A program made the position numbers and the translations under genes. From positions 1-50,187 of the forward strand of contig BQJG01000023.1 in the NCBI GenBank assembly GCA_021604585.1: a stretch of DNA of 50,187 bases, read 5' to 3'. The first letter of the stretch is position 1; every line of letters begins with the position of its first letter. The stretch is from Hyphococcus sp. (GTDB taxonomy: Bacteria; Pseudomonadota; Alphaproteobacteria; Caulobacterales; Parvularculaceae). This document shows positions 8,443 to 17,313 of this stretch, piece by piece. The notes under the pieces were generated by a model. The model was not told the DNA's origin. It ran no database searches and saw nothing but the letters and a program-made list of their open reading frames with translations.

Positions 8443-9240
8443 ATGGTGAATGCAGACTACACCGCCATCGTCCTGGCCGGCAAACGTCCGGGCGTGGATC
8501 CCGTCGCCAGCGCGCATGGCGAGACTTACAAAGCAAGAGTTAAGGTGAATGGCGTGCCGATGTTGACTCGCGTGCTTGACGCAGTGAGTCAATCGGAGCG
8601 GATCAATCACATCGTCATAATCGCGGGGGACGCTCTCGGAGATGTCAATGAAATCGCCGGCTTGCAAAAGGCGGTGCGAAATGTGCCGATTTCAGAAGTC
8701 CGGGCGCAGACAACGATTAGCAATAGCGTGCTAAGCGCTCTTGACGCCAGACCGGAAGGTGAAAGATTTTTCATCACAACTTCCGATCACCCGCTTCTGA
8801 CTGTCGAGATGATCAACGACTTTCTTGATAATGCTTCAGGCGATGGCGTCTCTATCGCCTTTGTTGAACGCGATGTCATTGAGCGGGCCCATCCCAAGAT
8901 GCGGCGGACTTATTTGTCTTTCAAAAACTCTAAGATATCTGGCGCAAATCTGTTCACGGTCAACGGGAATGAAGCGCGGCCGGTGATCAAATTCTTTCAG
9001 GAAATCGAAGCCAATAGAAAATCGCCGCTCAAAATGGCGGCAATCTTTGGCCCGGTAAACCTGATCGGCTTCGCCCTCAAGGCCTTCACCCTAGAGCAGG
9101 CGTTCCGGCGACTTTCTAATGTCCTGAAATGCAATGTAAAACCGGTACGACTCAGCCATGCCAATGCCGCGGTTGACGTAGACCGGACTGCCGATCTGAG
9201 CATTGTTGAGCAAATCCTTGCTTCCCGCGAGACGGTCTGA
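8443..9240 (+). CDS. MobA-like nucleotidyltransferase (NTP_transf_3 family)
   Basis: The 265-residue Rossmann-type nucleotidyltransferase has the nucleotide loop IVLAGKRPG near residue 9, the lysine-bearing VKVNGVPMLTRVLDA, the metal-site aspartate in TTSDHPLL, and a C-terminal AAVDVDRTADLSIVEQ like the NVDTPEDL of MobA-type enzymes. The family couples CTP or GTP to a phosphate or cofactor. It lies divergent from a TagB/TagF-like gene that should need a CDP-activated donor, and upstream of a flippase and glycosyltransferase. I therefore infer synthesis of a CDP-polyol or CDP-sugar for a surface glycan, not molybdenum cofactor work. A MocA-type role cannot be excluded because xanthine dehydrogenase lies 8 kb away. 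Confidence 0.7.
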   Translation: MVNADYTAIVLAGKRPGVDPVASAHGETYKARVKVNGVPMLTRVLDAVSQSERINHIVIIAGDALGDVNEIAGLQKAVRNVPISEVRAQTTISNSVLSALDARPEGERFFITTSDHPLLTVEMINDFLDNASGDGVSIAFVERDVIERAHPKMRRTYLSFKNSKISGANLFTVNGNEARPVIKFFQEIEANRKSPLKMAAIFGPVNLIGFALKAFTLEQAFRRLSNVLKCNVKPVRLSHANAAVDVDRTADLSIVEQILASRETV

Positions 9241-9312
9241 CTTAACCACTTGTATGACTCTACGCCTTTCCCCTATCAGGGGTGAGCATAGACAGAGCAA
9301 CTGGACTACAGG

Positions 9313-10809
9313 ATGACGACGAAGAATACAGGCGAGATGGAACGCGATCGGCGCGACATCTCCAGAGGTGCGCGCCAGATTCTCTCAGGTTTCGGCGTGC
9401 GCATGCTGGCCCGCGTCCTGTTGATTGTTTTTGTCGCAAAGCTATTCGGCGCCGCTGTATTCGGCCGATTAGGCGAAACGGTTGCGATCATCGAGTTGGC
9501 CGCAGCCTTCGCCAGCTTCGGACTTACAAAGACTCTTCTTGGCGAAATGGCGCGTGACGAATCTGTTGGCGAACACATCACGACCCGGTTTGTAGAAGCG
9601 CTCATTCTCACAGGCATCGTGTCACTTGGTCTTGCCGGCGTGCTTTGGAGCATTTGGCCGACGCTTTTTCCAACTGATGCAGCCCCGCGAATTTCCGTCA
9701 TTGGCGTACCCCTCATTGCTTTGACCGACGTGGCGCTTACGGCGACACGCCATCATCGTACGGTTGCATGGGATACAATCGTGAAAGCTGCGATTAAGCC
9801 ATGGAGTTTTCTCATCCTTGCGCTTGCTTCCTATGCCCTGGTGACCGGCCGCTTCACCGTTACATTTCCGAATCTGTCTATGCCGCATGCGCTGATCGGC
9901 GCCTATCTCGGTTCATTGACGGTTTCGGCGCTGGTCGCGTTTGCAGCGACATCCTTTATGTTTCGCGGCGGCGTTAAGCGCGCGCCCAACAGTCGTGAAA
10001 TTCTCGGCATGGCGCGCCGCAGCTTTCCCATAGCACTGAACGAAACGGGCGTATTTGCATTCCGGCGCGTTGATATTCTACTACTCGGGATGGTCGCAGG
10101 GCCAGCCGCGACAGGCATATATTATCTGGCGCAACAAATCGGCACAGTTGTTGAGAAAGTGCGGTATCTCTTCGAGCCGATGCTCGCGCCGATTATCGCG
10201 CAAAGCAATTCCATGGCATTGATAGGTTCGCATGTGCGAAGATTGTGTCTCTTCGTTTTCACCGTACAACTTAGTTTGCTTGTGCTGGCATTGCTGAACA
10301 GCGACGGAATGCTGATGTGGTTTGGCCCAGGTTTTGCGGCCGGTTCTGGCGTGCTTGTATTGATTTTGCTCGGCGAGTTATTCGATGGCAGTTTTGGTTT
10401 AAGCGAACTTCCTTTGATCTTTCGTCATCCTAAATGGCCCCCGCGGGCGGTGCTGGCGGCCCTCGCAGTTGAGTGCGCCTTGGTCATGGTTTTGGCGCGC
10501 CAGTTTGGCGCAGCAGGAGCGGCGGCTGGCTTTGCTGCCTCCATGTTTGTGCTGGCGGTCATTCGGTTGGCTTTGGTCCGGCGCAAATTCGGGTTTCATG
10601 TCATCTCGCCGGTCTATGCTGGCATCCTGCTTGCGGCAGTGCTGAGCGCCATCCCCGCTTTTGCACTCACTGTCTATGGAGCAGACGCTTGGGCCGTGTC
10701 CGTGGCGGCAAACCTGATATTTTTGCTGATCTATGGAGGCGTCGCCTACAAATTGTTGCGCAGCGGCGGACGTTCGCTTACGGCTGAGATAACGAGCCCC
10801 TCTCTCTAA
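9313..10809 (+). CDS. Wzx-type polysaccharide flippase (MATE/MOP superfamily)
   Basis: The 498-residue polytopic membrane protein has a short charged N-terminus and roughly 12-14 hydrophobic segments. Its opening pattern (ARQILSGFGVRMLARVLLIV, KLFGAAVFGRLGETVAII) is typical of polysaccharide biosynthesis family Wzx proteins. These flip undecaprenyl-linked oligosaccharides across the inner membrane. It follows the nucleotidyltransferase by 72 bases and precedes the glycosyltransferase by 18, giving a three-gene plus-strand run. Sequence similarity within this superfamily is low, so the flippase assignment rests on topology plus neighbours. Confidence 0.8.
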   Translation: MTTKNTGEMERDRRDISRGARQILSGFGVRMLARVLLIVFVAKLFGAAVFGRLGETVAIIELAAAFASFGLTKTLLGEMARDESVGEHITTRFVEALILTGIVSLGLAGVLWSIWPTLFPTDAAPRISVIGVPLIALTDVALTATRHHRTVAWDTIVKAAIKPWSFLILALASYALVTGRFTVTFPNLSMPHALIGAYLGSLTVSALVAFAATSFMFRGGVKRAPNSREILGMARRSFPIALNETGVFAFRRVDILLLGMVAGPAATGIYYLAQQIGTVVEKVRYLFEPMLAPIIAQSNSMALIGSHVRRLCLFVFTVQLSLLVLALLNSDGMLMWFGPGFAAGSGVLVLILLGELFDGSFGLSELPLIFRHPKWPPRAVLAALAVECALVMVLARQFGAAGAAAGFAASMFVLAVIRLALVRRKFGFHVISPVYAGILLAAVLSAIPAFALTVYGADAWAVSVAANLIFLLIYGGVAYKLLRSGGRSLTAEITSPSL

Positions 10810-10827
10810 TTGCGATGATCGCCAGTG

Positions 10828-11964
10828 ATGCAGCCCACGCTCTCAAATAAACGAGTCGTCCTGACGCAGCATATGTTCGGACTAGGCGGCATTGATCGCG
10901 TTGGCTGTCTATTGGCCAATGGATTTGCCGCGGCTGATTTCGATGTTGACTTGTTGGTATTTTGCCAAGGCGGGCCCGCTGAAGAAATGCTTCTTCAGCT
11001 CATCGATAAGCGCGTGCGCGTGACTTATTTTGGCCGCCGAACGAACTCACGTGCACACGATTTGATAAGACTAACCCCTAAATGGGTAAGCTGGCTTCGT
11101 GAGAACACTCCCGATGTCGTCATTTCCACCTGTAACAATATGAACTGGATCAGCGCCGCCGGTGTTATGCTTTCTGGTTGCAAAAAAACCAGCCTGGTCC
11201 TGAAAACAACTAATCCAATATTGCGCGAAAAGGATAGAGGTCTTCCCGGAAGCTTCCGAAGGCTCTGGTATCGAAAGGCATTCGAGTATGCCGATAAAGT
11301 GCTTGCGCTCAGTGACGCTGAAACGAAATTACTGAGACAACAGTTTCCTTCCGCTGCATCTCATATCGAAACTGTCGTCAACCCTTATGTGACTAGCGAA
11401 ATGCTCACTGTAACGCGCGTGGCGGAAACCGATCGCAGCCATCGCATCATACTTGGCGTTGGCCGTTTTGAACCGCAAAAAAGAATGGATTTGTTGCTCC
11501 GTTCTTTCGCCCGTCTCGACAACAAGTCTGCTCGCCTGGTAATCCTCGGCGACGGACCAGAACGCAGCGCTTGTGAAGCACTGGCCCGCGAGCTTGGCGT
11601 CATTGACAGGGTCTCAATGCCAGGTTTTGTGACCGATGTCGCCGCCTGGCTAAATACCGCAGACGTTTTCGTCCTCACATCCGTCTATGAAGGACTTCCA
11701 GCCGTGGTGTTTGAGGCTATGGCCTGCAACTGTCCAGTATTGTCCACAGATTGTTTTCTGGCGGCGCGTGAGCTCCTTTCAAATGCGGAACATTGCGCCA
11801 TTATTGAGCGCGCGGCCCCTGAACCGATCGCGCAATTAATCGCCGACTCTTTGCATCATGAAAGGCCAACAACCCTGCGCGCCATTGCTCAAAATTACAC
11901 AATTGAAAACGGTGTCCAAAGTCATGTTGATCATGTGCGAGCGCTAATATCTACAGCAGCATAG
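10828..11964 (+). CDS. Glycosyltransferase family 4 (GT-B fold)
   Basis: The product is about 378 residues with two Rossmann domains. MFGLGGIDRVGCLLANGF is the N-terminal GG loop of GT4 enzymes. The C-terminal domain has ILGVGRFEPQKRMDLLLRSF, LVILGDGPER, and the nucleotide-sugar E-x7-E motif in SVYEGLPAVVFEAMACNCPV. It should add a sugar from a nucleotide-sugar donor to a lipid-linked glycan in the cytoplasm. A GTG at 10825 immediately precedes ATG 10828, and neither has a strong ribosome site. By eye the gene is less GC-rich than its neighbours, which is common for envelope-glycan genes that are exchanged between strains. Confidence 0.88.
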   Translation: MQPTLSNKRVVLTQHMFGLGGIDRVGCLLANGFAAADFDVDLLVFCQGGPAEEMLLQLIDKRVRVTYFGRRTNSRAHDLIRLTPKWVSWLRENTPDVVISTCNNMNWISAAGVMLSGCKKTSLVLKTTNPILREKDRGLPGSFRRLWYRKAFEYADKVLALSDAETKLLRQQFPSAASHIETVVNPYVTSEMLTVTRVAETDRSHRIILGVGRFEPQKRMDLLLRSFARLDNKSARLVILGDGPERSACEALARELGVIDRVSMPGFVTDVAAWLNTADVFVLTSVYEGLPAVVFEAMACNCPVLSTDCFLAARELLSNAEHCAIIERAAPEPIAQLIADSLHHERPTTLRAIAQNYTIENGVQSHVDHVRALISTAA

Positions 11965-11986
11965 CCTACTTCTTCGCTCACCCTAG

Positions 11987-12496
11987 CTAAGCAATGTCAG
12001 GCGTCTCCAGAAATGCCGCAGCATCATCAAACCAGACTTCTTCCAGATTTTCACCCGGACCATCGCGATCCGCCACAAGAAAATCCTGTGTCTGTTCAAG
12101 AAGAAGCAAGGGGTGATGCCATACATTTCGCGCATACTGGACGCCTTGATCGCCGCTTGCGAGAAACGCTTCGAGATTGTCTGGCGCAGGCTTTTCCGCT
12201 GCGGAAACGACGACGAGCCAGTTCGCTTTTTGCAACGGATAAAACGCCTGGCTCCCCAGCGGATGTCGCTCCATCATGGCGATCTTAATCGGCGCCGCAC
12301 GCGCTGTCGCTCGAAATATGGAAAGTATAGGCGCGCCGCCTTCATATGCGACATCAAGCGTCGCCAAAGCATGAAACCGTTCAGTCGTTCCCTCATTGAT
12401 CCGTATGCGCTGCGCATTCTTGGCCTCAAGCACAACGCCAAAGCGAGCAAAATTTTCTTGCGTCAGCCGAACTGGCGATAATGCAACACGCTTCAC
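11987..12496 (-). CDS. allA: Ureidoglycolate lyase
   Basis: This 169-residue cupin-like enzyme splits ureidoglycolate into glyoxylate and urea, the last step of this purine pathway. ERHPLGSQAFYPL and GVQYARNVWHHPLLLL are the characteristic AllA blocks, and the length matches the family. Its ATG overlaps the end of the allantoicase gene by 4 bases (ATGA), so it is the last gene of the puuE-uraD-alc-allA operon. Urea release implies urease or urea export elsewhere, which is not in this window. Confidence 0.93.
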   Translation of the reverse strand: MKRVALSPVRLTQENFARFGVVLEAKNAQRIRINEGTTERFHALATLDVAYEGGAPILSIFRATARAAPIKIAMMERHPLGSQAFYPLQKANWLVVVSAAEKPAPDNLEAFLASGDQGVQYARNVWHHPLLLLEQTQDFLVADRDGPGENLEEVWFDDAAAFLETPDIA

Positions 12497-13497
12497 GCTT
12501 CTCGCCTCCCGAAAACGCGAAAGCGACTGACGCCGCCGTCAGGAAAAATATTCAACCGAACATGCGTGATTGGGCTTTGCACGCAAATTTTGTCGCCATC
12601 GAAGCTGTGCATCACATCAGCTTGCAGCTTCCGGCGCGACAGAAGCTCTTTCCAGGCAATATCTCCCGTTTCGATAGCAGTATCACTTTTCCCTGAAAGA
12701 TCCGCGCAATCGACAGAAGCGCTCTCCGGAAAGTTTCCCTTAAAATGTGCTGTGTCGATTTCGATCGCCTCGACGACGCCGCGCGCGCCCAGCGCAATGA
12801 TGATCCAATCGTTTCCCGGCTCCCGGCGGCGGCGCGTCTCCCACCCATCGCCCATCGTTTGCCCCCGCCCTTCGGAAAGGAGCGCCCACAGATTTCCATA
12901 ATGCGCGTCGTTATAGGCAAGGATGCGGCCGCCATTTTTAAGCGCCGAGAGCTCGACGGGTTGCGGCTGAGAATTCCAGTCCGGCGCCGCCTCGCCAAAA
13001 AGACGCAACCGCGCAACGCCCCCATCAGGGAAGATGTTCAACCGGACAAATCTACAAATTTCTGCATTTTCGCTTGCAAAAAAATGGCGGTGATCACCCC
13101 TCAGCTTGACGCGCGATAATAGCGGTTTCCACGCAGCCGGATCATTCAAATCCGCGCCGCCAGAACAAGCCTCCAGCGAGGCCTCCGGCGGGTAGTTCCC
13201 CGTAAAATGCCGCGTATCGATTTCCGCGCCACAGACCCGTCCATCCACGCCCAGTTCAATGACGCACCAATCGTTTCCAGCATCGCGTTTGCGGCGGCTT
13301 TCCCACCCGTCCATCCACTTTCCATGCTCATCATACCTATCGGGGATGAATATTGGGGGCGTATCGGAAATCAGCCTTTCTTTCGCGCCAAAAAATTCAT
13401 CGGATGCGCTGATGAGGCGGGAACCAAATCTTGGTGAGATCAGGTTTGGATACTGACGCGCATAGGCTGGAATATCATCGTCGCTTTGCATCGTCAT
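12493..13497 (-). CDS. alc: Allantoicase
   Basis: The 334-residue product consists of two tandem allantoicase repeats. Both copies of the beta-jelly-roll motif are visible: DGWESRRKRDAGNDWCVIEL with AEIDTRHFTGNYP, and DGWETRRRREPGNDWIIIAL with IEIDTAHFKGNFP. Each is followed by VRLNIFPDGGVARLRLFG or its near copy. The enzyme hydrolyses allantoate to ureidoglycolate and urea. It overlaps uraD upstream and allA downstream by 4 bases each, indicating translational coupling. Confidence 0.95.
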   Translation of the reverse strand: MTMQSDDDIPAYARQYPNLISPRFGSRLISASDEFFGAKERLISDTPPIFIPDRYDEHGKWMDGWESRRKRDAGNDWCVIELGVDGRVCGAEIDTRHFTGNYPPEASLEACSGGADLNDPAAWKPLLSRVKLRGDHRHFFASENAEICRFVRLNIFPDGGVARLRLFGEAAPDWNSQPQPVELSALKNGGRILAYNDAHYGNLWALLSEGRGQTMGDGWETRRRREPGNDWIIIALGARGVVEAIEIDTAHFKGNFPESASVDCADLSGKSDTAIETGDIAWKELLSRRKLQADVMHSFDGDKICVQSPITHVRLNIFPDGGVSRFRVFGRREA

Positions 13498-14036
13498 TCT
13501 TTGCGCTCTTTAAATATGGCCGCCAGCCGGATTCTGGCGATCTTGTGCACTTCGCGCAAGGCGGTTTTAAATTCTTCCTCAGTTGCGTTTTCAATCCGCC
13601 CCTCAAAGTTCGCCAAAATCTCCTCGCGATTCAGCCCTGATACGGCGATGATATAGGGAAAACCAAATTTCGATTTATAAGCACGATTTAATCGCTGAAA
13701 TTTTTCCAGCTCTTCAACCGTGCACTGATCCAGCCCCGCCGAGTGCTGCTCTTTGCGTGACGCATCGGTAAGCTCGCCGCGCAGCGCCAGCCGTCCCGCC
13801 AGATCAGGATGAGCGCACAATAAGCCAAGCTGAACTTCCCTTCCCGATCCGTTAACAAGCGACGCCATGAGATCAGCAATGTCTTGAAATCCGAAAGCCG
13901 CATTGGAATTAAGGGCATCGAAGGCTTTCTCAGCAACCCAGCTCGAATGTTCATAAACATTTTGAAAGACGTTCACGAAGCCATCCCGGTCTGCAACCTC
14001 GAATTTCGCCTCGTTCAATATTTCACCCTTCGTCAT
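13494..14036 (-). CDS. uraD: OHCU decarboxylase
   Basis: The product is about 180 residues. LLCAHPDLAGRLA (with the catalytic histidine region) and KSKFGFPYIIAVSG are signature blocks of 2-oxo-4-hydroxy-4-carboxy-5-ureidoimidazoline decarboxylase. This enzyme converts OHCU stereospecifically to S-allantoin. I place the start at ATG 14036, inside the end of puuE (14-base overlap). The frame is open to 14117, but that part is simply the shadow of puuE. Confidence 0.92.
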   Translation of the reverse strand: MTKGEILNEAKFEVADRDGFVNVFQNVYEHSSWVAEKAFDALNSNAAFGFQDIADLMASLVNGSGREVQLGLLCAHPDLAGRLALRGELTDASRKEQHSAGLDQCTVEELEKFQRLNRAYKSKFGFPYIIAVSGLNREEILANFEGRIENATEEEFKTALREVHKIARIRLAAIFKERKE

Positions 14037-14949
14037 ACGAAACTTTTTCAGTGACTGGGTGGTGCGCACGCCAGTGTCTGGCGATATCGGCCCGCCGGCA
14101 AATCCAGGCATCGTCATGCGCTATTACATAATCAATGAATTTTTGCAGCGCCTTGAAACGTCCGGGGCGCCCGATCAGTCTGCAATGCAAGCCGATAGAC
14201 ATCATTTTCGGCGCCGATTTCCCTTCCTCATACAACACATCGAATGCGTCCTTTAGATAGGATCCAAAATCGGCGCCAGAATTGAATCCCTGCTGCGTCA
14301 CAAAGCGCATATCATTCGTATCCAGAGTGTATGGCACAATCAGATGCGGTGATTTTGTTTGCGTGCTCCAGAACGGCAAATCGTCGGAATAATCATCTGC
14401 ATCGTATAAAAATCCGCCATGTTCTGAAACAAGGCGGCGCGTGTTTTCACTTGTTCGCCCCGTATACCAGCCTTCCGGCGGCGCCCCACAGATGGATTTC
14501 AAGAGGGCGACCGCCTCTTCCAGATGCGCCTTTTCTATTGCTTCCGGCACGTCTTTGTAATCTATCCAGCGCAATCCGTGACTGGCTATTTCGTGACCAT
14601 CCGCTAGCGCTCGCTCAATAACGACTGGATTGCGCTTCGCCGCCATTGCGACAGCGAACATTGTGAGCGGCAGTCCGCGCGAGCGAAATAATTCGAGAAC
14701 ACGCCAGACGCCAGCGCGCGATCCGTACTCATAGATCGACTCCATCGACATATGCCGCTGTTTTACGAATGGTTGTGCGCCAATGATTTCGGAAAGAAAC
14801 GCTTCCGATTCATCATCACCATGGAGAAGGCAGCGCTCGCCGCCCTCTTCATAATTCAGCACGAACTGAACTGCGATACGAGCGCCGCCAGGCCATTTTA
14901 CAATGGGTGGTGCATCGCCATACCCGACCAGATCGCGCGCGTATGCCAT
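14023..14949 (-). CDS. puuE: Allantoinase, polysaccharide-deacetylase-fold type
   Basis: The 308-residue NodB-fold enzyme belongs to the metal-independent allantoinase group. RDLVGYGDAPPIVKWPGGAR at the N-terminus, FVLNYEEGGE, and the DGHEIASHGLRWIDY and LHCRLIGRPGRF blocks are highly characteristic. It opens the hydantoin ring of S-allantoin to allantoate. It is the first gene of the minus-strand puuE-uraD-alc-allA operon and is divergent from puuD, so 14950-15078 should hold promoters for both directions. Confidence 0.95.
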   Translation of the reverse strand: MAYARDLVGYGDAPPIVKWPGGARIAVQFVLNYEEGGERCLLHGDDESEAFLSEIIGAQPFVKQRHMSMESIYEYGSRAGVWRVLELFRSRGLPLTMFAVAMAAKRNPVVIERALADGHEIASHGLRWIDYKDVPEAIEKAHLEEAVALLKSICGAPPEGWYTGRTSENTRRLVSEHGGFLYDADDYSDDLPFWSTQTKSPHLIVPYTLDTNDMRFVTQQGFNSGADFGSYLKDAFDVLYEEGKSAPKMMSIGLHCRLIGRPGRFKALQKFIDYVIAHDDAWICRRADIARHWRAHHPVTEKVSYDEG

Positions 14950-15078
14950 TTATCGCCTGCCTGTTCTTGATGAACGCCCCAAATTGAGCATATCCAACGC
15001 CTTGCCAATCAATATACTGTGTTTAACGCTGCACCGCCACTTCTCAACATCTGCCTTGCGAGATCTCGGAGATTGATA

Positions 15079-16308
15079 TTGGACCTGCATCTCACTGACT
15101 GGTTAAACCTCATATTTCGCTGGGCTCATATCGTCGCCGGGATCGGCTGGATCGGCGCATCCTTCTATTTTATGGCGTTGGATTACAGCCTTCGCCGCCG
15201 CGAAGGCATGCCGGATGACGTGAAGGGGGAAAGCTGGTCGGTCCATGGCGGCGGCTTCTATCATGTCCAAAAATACATGGTGGCGCCGGAAAAAATGCCG
15301 GACGATCTGCGCTGGTTCCAATGGGAATCATACGCCACCTGGTTGACGGGTTTTGCGTTGATGTCAGTTGTCTATTACTGGCAAGCCGATATTTATCTAA
15401 TCGACCGCACGGTTCTGGCGCTTACAAAAATGCAGGCCATCGGCATTTCCATTGCGGTGCTCATGGCGAGCTGGCTCATCTATGACGCTTTATGCAAATC
15501 GCCTTTAAAAGACAACCAACCGGCGATGTTCGCCGTCTTGTTTGCTCTGATCGTCGGCGCCGCCATCGGTCTAGGCGAGCTGTTCAGTGCGCGCGCAGTC
15601 TTTTTGCATATTGGCGCGATGATTGGCTCCATCATGACGGGAAACGTTTTCTTTGTGATTATTCCCAATCAAAAGATTGTCGTCGCCGATCTCAAACAAG
15701 GAAAAACGCCAGACCCATCTTTTGGCAAGATCGCCAAATTACGATCAACGCATAACAACTATCTGACTTTGCCTGTGCTATTCTTGATGGTTTCCAACCA
15801 CTATCCGATGACGTTCTCGCATCCTGCAAACTGGGTGGTGATCGCACTCATTTTACCAATTGGCGCCATTATTCGTCATTATTTCAACGCCCATGATAGC
15901 GGCAAACATGGAATGGCCGTGCGCTGGCAATGGCCCGCAGCGGCCGCTCTGCTATTTGTGTTGATGGTTTTTATAAGCGGAAAACCAGTTGGAGAAATTG
16001 CAATACATGAAAAAATGAAACCACAAAACAATGCACAATCACAGAATGATCTTGATAACAAAGCCTTTGCAATCATCCAAACGCGTTGCGCAGTTTGCCA
16101 CTCCGCCCATCCAGCCGATTACGTCAGCGCGGCGCCAGGCGGTGTTGAATATGATACGCCAGCGCTGATCAGACAATATGCGCCGCAAATTCGCGCACAA
16201 GCGGTCACAAGTCATGCGATGCCCCCGGGCAATCTGACGGAGATGACCGATGAGGAAAGGGCGACACTGGGCGCCTGGATTGACCTGGTTTCAAAAGACA
16301 CTCCTTAA
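15079..16308 (+). CDS. puuD: Membrane urate oxidase PuuD with C-terminal cytochrome c domain
   Basis: The product is about 409 residues. The N-terminal part has about 8 membrane segments and the PuuD block RWAHIVAGIGWIGASFYFMA, HGGGFYHVQKY and MTGNVFFVIIPNQ. The C-terminal 90 residues carry a mono-heme cytochrome c motif, CAVCH, with a late methionine (SHAMPPGNL) as likely axial ligand. The family oxidises urate to 5-hydroxyisourate and passes electrons to the respiratory chain instead of making peroxide. I start at TTG 15079 because CGGAG lies 7 bases upstream; a GTG at 15019 is in frame but lacks a ribosome site. It converges with xdhC with a 4-base overlap. Confidence 0.9.
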   Translation: MDLHLTDWLNLIFRWAHIVAGIGWIGASFYFMALDYSLRRREGMPDDVKGESWSVHGGGFYHVQKYMVAPEKMPDDLRWFQWESYATWLTGFALMSVVYYWQADIYLIDRTVLALTKMQAIGISIAVLMASWLIYDALCKSPLKDNQPAMFAVLFALIVGAAIGLGELFSARAVFLHIGAMIGSIMTGNVFFVIIPNQKIVVADLKQGKTPDPSFGKIAKLRSTHNNYLTLPVLFLMVSNHYPMTFSHPANWVVIALILPIGAIIRHYFNAHDSGKHGMAVRWQWPAAAALLFVLMVFISGKPVGEIAIHEKMKPQNNAQSQNDLDNKAFAIIQTRCAVCHSAHPADYVSAAPGGVEYDTPALIRQYAPQIRAQAVTSHAMPPGNLTEMTDEERATLGAWIDLVSKDTP

Positions 16309-17312
16309 GGCGTTTCTGACCGGTCATTCAGTTTTAAAATTTCGCCAGCAAGCGCAACCGCAATCACGGCAGGCTCCTTGCCTTTGGGACCGTTTGCGCC
16401 GATCGGGCATGTGAGCCGGGCGAGCGCGCCTTCTGGGATTCCAAGTTCGCGAAGGCGGCGACTAAATCTCTCGCGTTTTGTTTGCGAGCCAATAAGCCCC
16501 AGATAACGGAAAACGCCGCGTTGCAAAATCGCGTGGCAAATTTCAAGATCCAAAGGGTGGGAACATGTCATCACCACATGGAATGCATTCTCCGGCGCAT
16601 ACGCCGCCGCTGCTTGAGGCGTAGCTGCAATCAATCTTTTTACGTTTGTGGGAATAGTTTTTGGATATCTGTCTTCAGCAGCATCGATCCAGACGACCTC
16701 AACATCCATTCCTGCAAAGACACGCACAATTTCCCGCGCCACATGCCCGGCCCCGTAAAGATAGATGACAAGCTGCTTTGGCGTGATGCGTTCAACAAAC
16801 CACATCTCGTTGACCTCTGGGTGAGACAACAAAAAGCAAGCCTGCTGAGATGATGTGGAGATTGCTTCGAGCAAGAATGGCGGCGGCGAAACATGTTCAT
16901 TTGAGCTACCAATACCGACAATGGTCCCGCCCGATGTAACAGGCCGGGCGAAATAAGCCGCTCCTGTATCTATCAAGGCGGAAATATGCGCCGATTCAAT
17001 CTCGCCAAATCGTTCAAACAATAAACGCACATGGCCGCCGCAACATTGCCCAAGCCTCGGCCCTAACGGGTAGTCATTCGTATAGCGCAACCATATGCTT
17101 TTTGAATCAGCATTGATCATTTCTCGTGCGCGCAGAACAGCATCATGCTCTAACGCGCCGCCGCCAATCGTTCCCGCCATATCATTGTCGAATACGAACA
17201 TGGCCGCGCCGGCTTCACGCGGCGTTGACCCGTCAGCCTTGATAACTGTAACGCGAACACATGTTTCGTCGCGCGCTCGGCTGTTGCTTAAATCTTTGAA
17301 TGACGCGCTCAC
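16305..17312 (-). CDS. xdhC: Xanthine dehydrogenase accessory protein XdhC
   Basis: The product is about 335 residues. The N-terminal domain has IKADGSTPREAGAAMFVF and GTIGGGALEHDAVL. The C-terminal Rossmann domain has YLYGAGHVAREIVRVFAGM and YLGLIGSQTKRERFSRRLRE. XdhC binds molybdenum cofactor, helps its sulfuration and inserts it into XdhB. I use GTG 17312, one base after the xdhB stop, with CGGAG just upstream; the open frame extends to 17414 but that part is xdhB shadow. It is the last gene of the uraH-xdhA-xdhB-xdhC operon. Confidence 0.92.
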   Translation of the reverse strand: MSASFKDLSNSRARDETCVRVTVIKADGSTPREAGAAMFVFDNDMAGTIGGGALEHDAVLRAREMINADSKSIWLRYTNDYPLGPRLGQCCGGHVRLLFERFGEIESAHISALIDTGAAYFARPVTSGGTIVGIGSSNEHVSPPPFLLEAISTSSQQACFLLSHPEVNEMWFVERITPKQLVIYLYGAGHVAREIVRVFAGMDVEVVWIDAAEDRYPKTIPTNVKRLIAATPQAAAAYAPENAFHVVMTCSHPLDLEICHAILQRGVFRYLGLIGSQTKRERFSRRLRELGIPEGALARLTCPIGANGPKGKEPAVIAVALAGEILKLNDRSETP

Positions 17313-17313
17313 C

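Noticed and set aside
8443..9240. Molybdenum cofactor nucleotidyltransferase (MobA/MocA) serving xanthine dehydrogenase
   Set aside because: The fold fits, but the gene is 8 kb from xdh and embedded in glycan genes next to a CDP-polyol phosphotransferase-like gene. Kept only as an alternative.
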